Assembly: GCA_034440615.1 (NCBI GenBank)
Contig: JAOTOM010004318.1
Coordinates: forward strand, 136,001 to 200,000
Reading direction: 5' to 3'
Origin: Ashinkailepas kermadecensis
Lineage: Eukaryota > Arthropoda > Thecostraca > Neolepadidae
Length of the DNA: 64,000 nucleotides
Shown: positions 1 through 9,090 of the stretch, piece by piece
How positions within the stretch are numbered: position 1 is the stretch's first letter
How the letters are laid out: every line of letters starts with the position of its first letter
The notes under the pieces: model-generated
What the model was told of the DNA's origin: nothing
What the model saw: only the letters and a program-made list of their open reading frames with translations
Database searches by the model: none
Program-made: the position numbers and the translations under genes

Positions 1-134
1 CGTGGCCAGCTCCGCCCGCTCCGAGTCGATCTCCTCACTCCAAGTGGCCATGTCGCTGTCGGTCTTCTGACTGACGACCAGAACAGTCAGCCGGCCGGCG
101 GTGACGTCACGCTCCGTGAACAGCGTCCGGAACT
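1..134 (-). CDS. MMADHC: MMADHC (cblD) exon, partial, runs off the left edge
   Basis: The open frame reads EFRTLFTERD, then a segment containing VVSQKTDSDMATWSEEID, then ERAEL to the window edge. From memory of the family this matches the conserved region of MMADHC around LTVTQKTKNDMTVWSEEVE, just before the C-terminal domain. MMADHC escorts cobalamin from MMACHC and apportions it between cytosolic methionine synthase and mitochondrial methylmalonyl-CoA mutase. I place the exon start at 134, after a gggcag acceptor. The phase-1 donor at 2120 then joins to give CPQLLKD-EFRTLF, which aligns without gaps to CPELLRKDFESLF of the family. The acceptor lies inside a 50-bp minisatellite that repeats it four times. 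The C-terminal exons lie outside the window. Family call fairly secure; exact start inferred. Confidence 0.72.
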
Positions 135-322
135 CTGCCCGATCGGCGACACTGGTCAACACCATCTGAACAGCCGCAGCGTCCGGAACTCTGCCCGACC
201 GCCGGCACTGGTCAACACCATCTGAACAGCGTCCGGAACTCTGCCCGACCGTCGGCACTGGTCAACACCATCTGAACAGCGTCCGGAACTCTGCCCGACC
301 GTCGGCACTGGTCAACACCACC
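121..322. repeat. 50-bp minisatellite spanning an exon acceptor
   Basis: Four head-to-tail copies begin at 121, 177, 227 and 277; the first carries about 6 extra bases. On the minus strand every copy contains the acceptor gggcag followed by the first ~18 coding bases of the MMADHC exon, so potential acceptors recur at 134, 190, 240 and 290. Because 50 is not a multiple of three, only the copy nearest the exon is in frame with it. Confidence 0.9.
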
Positions 323-877
323 GTCACACGCGGTCAGTGTTAAAATAATGGTTATTCGTCAGGTGTGAGATGTCGAAACGAGTACAGTAGGATGTCGAAG
401 TTCACCATGGAAACGACGTCGCTTAACATAACTCATAGGTCTTTCAAACACAATTTTTATTCAACAGCGTACTTGTACATGTCTCTTTTCCTTCGATTTG
501 AGATGCCTAATTTAGGGATAACTATTTTAGCGATAACGATACAAAATACCTATCCTTATCAACTGATCTTGCATAACAGACCACATAATAGGTAATACTT
601 TTACCTGGAATTGTGTTCAGAGATGTTCGTGCGTCATAATACGCAATGGTGAATATAAGCAGAATACTTATCAACAAGATACTGCTAAAAATTCGACATG
701 AAATCTTCATCAAGAATCATCACGAAGCACGACGTTCATACTTTGTTGGGAGGGATGTCGATTCAGTGCTTAGAAAGTAAGTGGTATATTCCACACTATT
801 TCACGAATAATTTATCACTGCACGCAGTGGCTGGATCCCACGAGCGCGGGAAAATCGCACCAAGAAGAACAACCATC
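323..877. other. Intronic sequence without recognised feature
   Basis: AT-richer DNA between the minisatellite and a SINE. No family-like reading frame on either strand. Under the MMADHC model it is intron. Confidence 0.5.
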
Positions 878-1040
878 AGTTCTGTTACAACGCATTGGAT
901 CGCTACGCCATACAGCGTCGGAAACCTCTCACGCCGACTGGTCGCGAGTGCACTCGGCAATCCCGCCGGCTGAGGGATCCGAACCCACGGTCTTACGAAC
1001 AAGAGTTGAACGCTCCGCCCACTGAGCTACCGCGACCGCG
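878..1040 (-). mobile_element. tRNA-derived SINE, head type 2
   Basis: Read on the minus strand the element starts with a tRNA-like head containing an A-box-like GGTAGCTCAGTGGG and a B-box-like GGTTCGGATCC. A body follows containing GACCAGTCGGCGTGAGAG, then a tail around CGACGCTGTATGGCGTAG. Body and tail match the three SINE copies at 11,899, 15,279 and 32,493, but the tRNA head differs. Possible old target duplications flank it (agaacaaccatc at 866-877, agaaccgcaccatc at 1041-1054), imperfect by an indel. It lies in an intron of the MMADHC model. Confidence 0.7.
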
Positions 1041-1329
1041 AGAACCGCACCATCTGCGATACGAAGTCACACTGGCAACAGACATCAACGCCAGCAGGAC
1101 GCCGGCTCAAGCACCCGACGTCTACCACGAGTTGACGCCACGCCTCGCGGCACACTCCGGCACCCGAAGTCCACCACCAGAGTGGCATTACGTTCAGACA
1201 GAGAAAACCGCATGGACTCGGACCGGAGAACCAGGCCGCACACCATTGGCTGCTGGACATTGTTCAGCAACTCTGGACCGCACGGACTAGCAGACGCAGA
1301 CACTCAAAACAGACCACTCAAGACAGACC

Positions 1330-1875
1330 GGACCAGGGTTGGAAGAATAGGCTGTTCCTGGATTATTGGCATCCAGAACCTTCTCCTACCCAGAAAATTA
1401 TCCTCTTATTTTTATCATTTAATTATTGAATGGTGCTGTTTCACAATTTGCTGGTATGTGATAAAGCGATCAAGATTCAATGGAAAGTGCAATATGAGCT
1501 TCGTATGTCACAGGTTGGAAGAAAAATCCCTGCCTATATTCGATTGCCTTGCATTTTCCTATCCGCATTCCGGATTACAAAGCACAAATCCAGCCCTAGA
1601 CCGGACCGGATATTGCGGACCAGGGTTGGAAAAACAGGCTGTTCCTGGACTTTTGGTATCCACATCATCCACTCCAGAAAATTATCCTCTCATCTTCCTA
1701 TTTGGAGGTTGCATGGTGTTGTTTCACAATGAACTGTTCTGTGATAAAGTGCTCAAGATTCACTGAAAAGTACAAACTGAGGTCCTGATGTCACAATTTT
1801 GAAGAAAAGCATCATCTCCATCTTAAATTACCCCGCACCATGTTGTCTCCACATCTAGGATTACAAAGTACAAGT
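1330..1875. repeat. Two tandem copies of a ~290-bp dispersed repeat
   Basis: Two direct, diverged copies (about 1330-1600 and 1618-1875) share the opening GACCAGGGTTGGAA, a central TTTCACAAT segment, GATAAAG, and a closing GGATTACAAAG. A third diverged copy is at 46,085-46,330. Open frames across it (up to 194 codons) are not conserved between copies, so I treat it as non-coding. It ends near CCAGGGTTGG-like sequence resembling hAT MITE ends, but no target duplication was found. Confidence 0.65.
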
Positions 1876-1982
1876 CGAAGCCTGCTGCAGACGCCCACCG
1901 AGGCATAACACACTGGCCCAGAGCATGCCAACCAACAGACTCCGACCGCCGACCGTTCAGGTCAGACACACGTCTCCAGCCG

Positions 1983-2108
1983 ACCACCCTGCGACACAGC
2001 CGGCCACCCTGCGACACGGTCTGTTACCATGCGACACAGCCTTCTCCGCCACCCTGCGACACAGCCGGCCACCCTGCGACACGACCGACCACCCTGCGAC
2101 ACAGCCGC
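1983..2108. repeat. 20-bp GC-rich minisatellite
   Basis: About six copies of a unit close to CCACCCTGCGACACAGCCGG. On the minus strand the unit reads GCTGTGTCGCAG followed by GGTGG, which closely resembles the proposed acceptor of the adjacent exon at 2266 (GCTGTGTCGCCAG, then GCGGTG). It lies just downstream of that exon's donor in transcript order. Confidence 0.85.
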
Positions 2109-2119
2109 GCCTCACGCAC

Positions 2120-2266
2120 CGTCCTTCAGCAGCTGTGGGCAGTCGTGCACCTGGATCTCCAGCAGGACGGTGTCGGCCGGCGGCGACGACGGTGACGGCG
2201 CGCCGCCGCCGCCTCGTCGTCGGACCTCAGCTGGTCCAGTGATGGCGTCAGGAAGGCCATCACCGC
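2120..2266 (-). CDS. MMADHC: MMADHC (cblD) internal exon
   Basis: The reading frame ends in TVLLEIQVHDCPQLLKD followed by a good donor (G|gtgcgtgag, exon end at 2120). The family has VECAIQTCPELLRKDF here, and joining to the exon at 134 restores that alignment exactly. The 5' border is less certain. A tgtgtcgccag acceptor at 2266 gives phase 1, matching the phase-1 end of the exon at 7098. The first half (glycine, serine and proline rich) does not show the family's RHEFVMAQ motif in this frame. A loosely similar RQAVMAFL appears in another frame, so a frameshift within the GC-rich stretch, or a different 5' border, is possible. GC content is much higher than in the surroundings. Confidence 0.62.
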
Positions 2267-2382
2267 CTGGCGACACAGCGACCATTGTCACCGACAGATC
2301 TGCACCTGCACTCTTAGCACGATCCTGCAGCAGAAGCGGAACAAAAATCCTCTATGGGTTTTTTTTAGCTTGCTTGCTATGA

Positions 2383-2766
2383 ATCCTACGACAAATTGGC
2401 GCTTAGACCGTGACAAACAACTTCGAACAAGCCATGTCACTCATCGTGAGCATTGGAAGAAACATTGACGAATATGCACTCGGAATTGAATTTTCCCATC
2501 TTCACATTATTACATACAGGTATATTGGTGTTCATAATACACGGAGGAACCAGACATATCGCGTGGAGTTTTCTTCAAGTTAATGCGTAACAATGAAACA
2601 ACATAAAGACATTGACATGCAAAAATGCACATACAAAATATTGAAAAAGAAACATCTGACTGAATATAGGATTCGCCGTGATTCAGAAGACCGTCCACAG
2701 CTTCACACTTCAGGGGTCCGATACACGGTTCCTGTATGCAGTTCTACCTTCTAATTGTTACATCAT
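2383..2766. other. Intronic gap, nothing recognised
   Basis: About 380 bases between the exon and the LINE 3' end. I see no repeat, RNA gene or plausible coding segment. Confidence 0.5.
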
Positions 2767-5700
2767 GACATAGACATAGACATAGACATTTATTAGAACC
2801 TTCCACAACACATTCGTGGCTATTACGATTCCTCGTCTTGTAGATAAACCGATAAGAGTAGGATACAATTTTGTTAAAACACTGCGATGACAACCATTCC
2901 AAATTCACATTCTCACCAGTCTCACATAACACCAGGCAATAACTAACTCATGCCAAACATATCCATCAAGATGGCCTGATATGCCGTTTCAGCGCCGCAC
3001 CAAACCGTGACACTGGCAGTTCTCTCAGGTCCTGAGGTAATACGTTATAAAGAGCAGCTGCTCTCACTTGGAACCGCCTTTTTCCCATTTCCGTTCTACA
3101 TCTGGGCAGGTAGAGATCGCTAGCATGTCTAGATACTGACTGCCTCTGGCTGACCTGGCCTACAGTATGAAAGGTCAGAGCGAGCTGTTCCGGCTCTCCA
3201 AAGCGACGAAGCTTGTGCAGGACAGTTAGACAGTGATAGTTAGCCAACTCACTCGCTGTCAGCCACCCCAGTCTCACCAACAGGTCTGAAACGTGGTCAA
3301 ATTTCCTGCGTCCGAAGATTACTTTAGCCGCAAAATTTAGAATTTTTTGGATTCGGGAAATGTTTTGGAGAGTACCGCTGCCATATATGGAAATACAGTA
3401 GCGAACCTGGGAAATCACCAGGGCAGTGACCAGCGTTGTAATGATGCCCGTCGGGAGGTTGTGCTTCAGATGTGATAGATCACATAGAATTCCAAAACAG
3501 CGCCTAGTGATGAGGGAGACATGAGAGTTCCAGGAGAGGTTGCAATCGAACATGAGACCAAGATTCTTTGCTTCTGAGCACGTATGGAGGATTTGATCGC
3601 GGAAGTTCACTGTGATGTCCGAAATGTTGCGTAAATTTTGCTGGCTGCCCAACAGAAGTAGCTGGGTTTTATCAGCATTCACTTTCAACCCATTCGCGCA
3701 AAACCAGATGTCGAGAGAGGCTAAGACGTGTTCGAGATGTGATTTCAGAGACGAAATCTCGGATTTTTTGCCGCTAACTAAAATTTGGGTGTCATCAGCG
3801 TACTGCACAACCACAGCATCCTCAACGAAGAGGCTGAGGTCGTTGGCAAAGAGGCTGTAAAGGAGAGGGCCGAGACAAGAGCCTTGAAAAATTCCTATGT
3901 TGTTTTGGAGCATAGAAGATGTTTTGGTAGTGCCTAATCTGTCTGTGATTCTTACGCTTTGGGTATGATCCTTTAGATAAGCCGAAAACCAAGAAGTATC
4001 GATACCATGAGCGCCCAATTTTGAGAGTAATTTGGCATGGTCTATCACATCGAAACACTTACTCAAATCGAGCAGGCATAGGAGAGATATATCCCCACGG
4101 TCGTTGGCGGATAGGATGTGGTCAGTTATGGTTATCAGCGCGGTTTCAGTGGAGTGGCGGGGACGGAAACCATGCTGATTGGGAGCTAGGAGGTGGTTGC
4201 GGGACAGGTAGCCGTAGAGTTGCTGATGAACAGCCCGCTCAACAATTTTGGCAATCGTTGGAACCAAAGAGATAGGACGGTAGGAGGATGCTTTGGAAGG
4301 GTCGCCAGACTTGAAGATCGGAAGTACTAGGGAGTGTTTCCAGGAGTTAGGAACGTCAGCGTTGTATAGGCAGGAGTTGACCATGTGAAGATATATCTCT
4401 CCTAAAACCTCAAAAGTCAGCCAAACAATGCGTGTGGAGATTCCGTCAGGTCCGGGAGAAGAGGATCCATTCATCCCGAAAACAATGGTTCGCAATTCGG
4501 ACAGCGTCAAAGGTACAAGTGAAAACGCACAAGCACCCACCCTGGGGAGGCGACATACGAGGTCGGGCGGATCCACCTGCCCAGCTATCTCAGCTGCTAC
4601 CCGAGGACCCACCCCAACGAAGTAAGCATTCAATTCGTCAGGCGACGCAGAAGGGATGACACGTTTACTTTTGTTGCGAGCGACTGTAGTTTCAATGTTT
4701 TTCCAAGTAGAATTGGGCCCCCCCTCAAAGATACGCCTTTCTATGTCCGATCTGGTATCACTTCTGACGGCCGAACAAACAGCACTATTCAAATGCTTTT
4801 ATAACGCAGAGTTATGGCCTCCCACTGCCAGAGCTTCCCTGCGTCGGCTCATGAGATCTCTGGTATCTTCTGAGACCGCTGGGGCAGTTGGGTTTCTAAT
4901 CTTAACCGAGCGAATGGGGGCATGCGCGTCCAAAACCGGCAAAAAAATGGCCAAAAAATATTCCCACTGTTCAGAAACACTCGCGGATAGACAAACATCG
5001 CTCCAATCCTGCGATAGTAGATCATTATGAAAGTGTTGCACGTCAATGCGGCGGAGACAACGGGTTCGAACAGTAACAGCAGACGGTCACCACTTTGGTA
5101 TTGAGAGATAGGCACGCACGAATTTGTGAGGACTAAAGTGACAAAATTTTGTCCCGCAGCGGGTGACAAGATCGGCGTGATTGACAACCAAAATATCTAA
5201 CAGAGAACCGGTCGCATAAGTACAGTCAGTAACGCATTGATGCAGGCCGAAATCATTCAAGAACTCACCGAGATGCTTCCTGGCGCAATCACTGACCGGC
5301 TTTAAAAAATCAGAGTTCAAATCGCCTATCACCACTATCTTCACACCAGGAAAATCAATCAAAATGCGCTGGTACTGAGCTTCTAAATCAGCAAAGTCCG
5401 CGCTGATATCTGCCACTCCCCGGCGCGGCGGCCGGTACACTACTGCGACAATCAGCTGGCGCCTACCGTCCGGTTTAATCAGGGTCCATAGGGTCTCGAG
5501 GCGGCTGTTGGCAGGTCATTCCCCTGTAGCTGGCTTGATGGTAGTGGTATCAAAACCATCTCGGACCACCAACGCCACTCCGCCGTACCCGCTGCCATCC
5601 GGCCGGTCGGATCGGTACAAAGTATAACCCATCGTCACCAGCAGTCGACTAGGTGTTGAAGGGCGTAGCCAGGTCTCGCCAATTCCAAACACGTCAAAAC

Positions 5701-6440
5701 TGTGTCGATGAAGCTCGTAGGTAAGCTCCAGTAATTTGGGTTTCAGCGATTGTACATTTACAAACCCGATCAGAAGGGTGGTGTTCGCTGGCCGCTTACT
5801 CCACCTGAAGCCGCCTCTGCTACCACGACGCCGCGTACCACGGCCGCCGCGGCTACCCCGCTTAGTGCCGCCGCTACGTTGACCGGTCCGACCCGACCCG
5901 GCGTCAGCTGACACGGGGTGGGCGGGGCCACGAGTCGGCGACCGACCGGAACGATCGGCCCGGGGCGCGGACGATCCAAGGTCACGCATGGGGCCAGGTA
6001 CCAAGGGCGATGCATGACAGTGATTGATGGCTGGAGAAACAACCAAAACGACGATTTTGAGAATAGCTAGGAGTGCGATCAGCTTGGCGATGTCCCGGTG
6101 GACGATGGGGTGAAAGATTTGCATGATGACTCCCCAGGGCACGCTGAGTCCAGAAGAAAATGGAGGCGGAGTTGCAGCTCTCCTCAATCTCGATGCTAGG
6201 GGTTCTCGGACAAGCACCATAAACTCAATAAAATGCCAGTTGCCACTTGCCAATGCCAGTAGTCCAGTTGCCCACTCACGCAACCACACGGTACCAATTA
6301 CTCCGTACAGTCACACTAAAAGGCGCGCGGTAGATAAAATATGGTTAGGACGGACGGAGCGCCGCGGCCGCGCAGCCTGTCACTGGCGCGCGGTGCAGGC
6401 AAACGAAACATGCAGGCAACATGCAGAACATAATAAAGTC
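2767..6440 (-). mobile_element. Near-complete LINE of the CR1/L2/Jockey group
   Basis: Element on the minus strand: 5' region of unclear extent (about 6290-6440, GC-rich), an endonuclease plus reverse-transcriptase ORF, a short 3' UTR, and a terminal (TCTATG)n-type microsatellite (2767-2789, seen as repeated GACATA on the plus strand). A hexamer-like 3' tail instead of poly(A) is usual in CR1/L2-type LINEs. No RNase H domain follows the reverse transcriptase. It is inserted in an intron of the MMADHC model in the same orientation. I could not identify a target duplication. Confidence 0.85.
2966..6289 (-). pseudogene. LINE ORF2: APE endonuclease + reverse transcriptase, three nonsense codons
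   Basis: One reading frame of about 1,108 codons is interrupted only by in-frame stops: TGA near 5516, TGA near 5087, TAA near 4797. A basic N-terminus is followed by an APE-type endonuclease (FVNVQSLKPK, IGETWL, GDLNSDF, SLLDILVVN). The reverse transcriptase follows, with YRPISLVPTIAKIVERAV, FRPRHSTETAL, GSCLGPLLYSLFAND and an intact YADD catalytic box in QYADDTQILV, then the thumb and a C-terminal region lacking RNase H. The absence of frameshifts over 3.3 kb indicates a recent insertion. The start is the beginning of the open frame, not a confirmed ATG. Confidence 0.9.
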
Positions 6441-6544
6441 AAGGACTAGGAGACGGATATAAATCAAACACCACAGAGCAGGCACAGTTCCTGTCGTGAA
6501 TGGATGATACAACTGCTAATAAACGTTGCAGATGCGACGGTTTT

Positions 6545-7087
6545 TAACAGACGTGAACACCACTGATTGCCATGTGTCTGTCGTGGCACAGTTGTGTCAC
6601 TACACAACTGTAGCAGACCTGACCGGACAGGTGTAGCAGACCTGACCTCTGAGGTTGACCCTCACTGGCCGCCATGTGTCTGTCGTGGTATAGCTGTGTA
6701 GTGACCCGACCTCTGAGGCTGACCCTCACTGACCGCCATGTGTCTGTCGTGGTACAGCTGTGTAGTGACCCGACCTCTGAGGCTGACCCTCACTGACCGC
6801 CATGTGTCTGTCGTGGTACAGTTGTGTAGTGACCTGACCTCTGAGGCTGACCCTCACTGACCGCCATGTGTCTGTCGTGGTACAGCTGTGTAGTGACCCG
6901 ACCTCTGAGGCTGACCCTCACTGACCGCCATGTGTCTGTCGTGGTACAGCTGTGTAGTGACCCGACCTCTGAGGCTGACCCTCACTGACCGCCATGTGTC
7001 TGTCGTGGTACAGCTGTGTAGTGACCCGACCTCTGAGGCTGACCCTCACTGACCGCCATGTGTCTGTCGTGGTACAGCTGTGTAGTG
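6545..7087. repeat. 64-bp minisatellite at an exon donor
   Basis: About eight copies of a 64-bp unit containing CACTGACCGCCATGTGTCTG and GGTACAGCTGTGTAGTGAC; the leftmost copies are more diverged. On the minus strand it begins directly after the proposed donor of the exon at 7098-7241, and each unit carries a donor-like GTCAGTGAGG. Confidence 0.92.
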
Positions 7088-7097
7088 CCGTCGTGAC

Positions 7098-7241
7098 CTG
7101 GCCGGCCGAGTGCTGGCGGCGGCAGCGGCGGTGCAGACGCCGGCGCCAGCTCCTCAGCTAGTCCAACAGCCCCGGGCAGCGGCAGTCGCTTATCCGTGTC
7201 ACCCAGCAGGTCGCTGGCCGGGGAAGGCCACAGGTGTCGCA
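7098..7241 (-). CDS. MMADHC: MMADHC (cblD) exon with conserved WP...DKR.PLPG motif
   Basis: The frame encodes RHLWPSPASDLLGDTDKR, then LPLPGAVGLAEEL and an Ala/Pro-rich end ALGRPG. This resembles the conserved MMADHC segment [23 protein letters not shown], in keeping of W-P, D(K/Q)R and LPG. A gcgacag acceptor starts the exon in phase 1, fitting the phase-1 donor of the exon at 8170. The proposed donor (CCAG|gtcacg at 7098) is weak, and an alternative GTGAGG donor lies in the adjoining 64-bp repeat. The exon is flanked on both sides by minisatellites. The similarity is partial, so this is a good but unproven member of the gene model. Confidence 0.55.
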
Positions 7242-7259
7242 CTGTCGCCCGCAGACGGC

Positions 7260-7388
7260 GCGTCACACAGTGGAGGGCGAACCACGCACAGCGAACAGCA
7301 GGCGCCACACAGTGGAGGGCGAACCACACACAGGGAACAGCAGGCGTCACACAGTGGAGGGCGAACCACACACAGGGAACAGCGAGCG
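7260..7388. repeat. 42-bp minisatellite at an exon acceptor
   Basis: Three direct copies of a 42-bp unit containing GTCACACAGTGGAGGGCGAA, followed by a decaying purine-rich tail to about 7500. It ends about 20 bp upstream (in transcript sense) of the acceptor at 7241. The 14-codon in-frame repetition creates open frames on both strands that I consider non-coding. Confidence 0.85.
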
Positions 7389-7880
7389 TCACACGCGGGA
7401 GAGGGCGCGTCACATGGAGAAGAGGCAGCGTCACACAGGGACAATTGGGCATACCACGGAGACAGGGAAGATACACGAGGGAGAGGAGACACCACATGGA
7501 GCACTACGGGAGAAAGTAGCGGAAAAAAAACCCAAGAAAAACATTGAAGTGACTGCATTCATTGCAATACCTGGGCAAAATCATGCTTTCTCCACGTCAG
7601 GCTTTTAAGTTCATAACACGAAATACGACACAGAAACATCGCTGTAGATAACCAGAAAGTATAAATGGAACGGACCGATTTCATATACGCATCATCCAGT
7701 CGAGAACACTGCGACCACAGGCCCGTCTCTTAAACTAAGTTGCAGAGAGTGCACATACCTCACCCTTGTGCTACTCTGCAGAACAAGGTTGCATCATATC
7801 AGGAGAGTATCTTCTGGCATGGTCTTTAGTACGCCTTAGAATATGTTGGAGGTTTCACCAATGATGAAACGACACCCCTG
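7389..7880. other. Intronic gap, nothing recognised
   Basis: Purine-rich, then AT-rich sequence with no recognisable gene. It is intronic under the MMADHC model. Confidence 0.4.
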
Positions 7881-8169
7881 CAGAGCAACTCCAGCTGGAA
7901 GCCCAGTCTGGGCGGTAGCAGTGCCGGACGTACCTCGCTATGAGTGGAGACTACACCACTGCAGAACCGCCCCAGGTGGAAGCCCAGTCTGTGCGGTAGC
8001 AGTGCCGGACTTACCTCGCCATGAGTGAGACCACACCACTGCAGAACCGCCCCAGCTGGAAGCCCAGTCTGGGCGGTAGCCGGACTTACCTCGCCATGAG
8101 TGAGACCACACCACTGCAGAACCACCCCAGCTGGAAGCCCAGTCTGGGCGGCGGCAGTGCCGGACGTAC
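7880..8169 (-). repeat. 75-81 bp tandem repeat that reiterates a splice donor
   Basis: Immediately downstream of the exon ending at 8170, units of 75-81 bp repeat. Each starts with a strong donor (GTACGT or GTAAGT, at about 8169, 8089, 8014 and 7933 on the minus strand). Each contains a pyrimidine-rich ttctgcag acceptor and ends with a short segment near TGGTGTGGTCTCACTCATGG plus CGAG, before the next donor. Every unit could therefore behave as a mini-intron plus a ~24-nt microexon (WCGLTHGE if translated). Confidence 0.8.
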
Positions 8170-8293
8170 CTTGGACGGCGGTGTCGCCGTCCTGACCGAC
8201 ATCGTCCTTGGTGCACAGCAGGCGCAGACTGGCGCTGATCTGGCGTAGGGTTTGTCCATACAGGACGGCCGTCCTCCGGCCGGGGCTGAACAG
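8170..8293 (-). CDS. MMADHC: Putative 5'-proximal MMADHC exon
   Basis: A 124-nt segment flanked by cccccggcag and CAAG|gtacgt reads LFSPGRRTAVLYGQTLRQ, then ISASLRLLCTKDDVGQDG and DTAVQ. Its phase-1 donor joins the exon at 7241 as ...DTAVQ-V-RHLWPSP. The Arg/Ser/Leu-rich character fits a region close to the mitochondrial targeting N-terminus of MMADHC, which is poorly conserved between phyla, so this rests on splice sites and phase rather than on alignment. The same stretch contains an ATG in another frame (MDKPYARS...), but that frame ends in phase 0 and would not fit. No first exon is identified. Confidence 0.45.
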
Positions 8294-8415
8294 CTGCCGG
8301 GGGCGTCAGGTCAGCCACGGGGTAACATACAGGACAGCCGCCGCCAGCCGGGGCTGAACAGCTGCCGGGGACGTCAGGTCAGCCACGGGGTAACATACAG
8401 GACAGCCGCCGCCAG
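8257..8415 (-). repeat. 68-bp tandem repeat that reiterates a splice acceptor and exon start
   Basis: Two full copies and one truncated copy of a 68-bp unit each contain GTGGCTGACCTGACG, (c)cccggcag and the first ~35 bases of the exon starting at 8293. Acceptors therefore recur at 8294 and 8362. Confidence 0.8.
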
Positions 8416-8423
8416 GTCAGATC

Positions 8424-9090
8424 AGCCACGGGGAAACACTGTCTTCCACTTCAGTCATAGGGTAATGCTGTCTCACACTGCTGTCACGGGGCAATACTGT
8501 CTCACACTCCAGTCATAGGGCAACACTGTCTCACACTCCTGTCACAGGGTAACACTGTATCACACTCCAGTCACGGGGTAACACTGTCTCCCACTCCAGT
8601 CAGAGGGCAACACTGTCTCACACTCCAGTCACAGGGTAACACTGTCTCACACTCCAGTCACAGGGCAACACTGTCTCACACTCCAGCCACAGGGCAACAC
8701 TGTCTCACACTCCAGCCACAGGGCAACACTGTCTCCCACTCCAGCCACAGGGCAACACTGCCTTCCACTTCAGTCAGAAGGCAGTACTGTCTCACACTCC
8801 AGTAACGGCAATAATATCTCACACTCCAGTCACAGGGCAACACTGTCTCACACTCCAGTCACAGGGCAACACTGTCTCACACTCCAGTCACAGGGCAACA
8901 CTGTCTCACACTCCAGCCACAGGGCAACACTGTCTCACACTCCAGTCACAGGGCAACACTGTCTCACACTCCAGCCACAGTGCAACACTGCCTCACACTC
9001 CAGTCACAGGGCAACACTGTCTCAACTTCAGCCACAGGGCAATACTGTCTCACACTCCAGTCAAAGGGTAACACTGATGTCCTATGTGAG
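8424..9090. repeat. 29-bp minisatellite
   Basis: About 23 copies of a 29-bp unit built from GGGCAACACTGTCTCACACT plus CCAGTCACA, with point variation and few length changes. It lies upstream of the most 5' MMADHC exon I can place. Confidence 0.95.

Noticed and set aside
1182..1766. 194-codon open frame on the plus strand
   Set aside because: Spans the two-copy 290-bp repeat; the two halves are not read in equivalent frames and no domain is visible.
7234..7608. 124-codon plus-strand frame with 14-residue repeats (RHTVEGEP...)
   Set aside because: The 42-bp minisatellite length is a multiple of three, so an open repeat frame is expected; several frames on both strands are equally open.
7868..7880. 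CGACACCCCTGC, resembling the hAT-like right terminus
   Set aside because: Lies inside the splice-site-bearing tandem repeat and has no matching target duplication; chance similarity.
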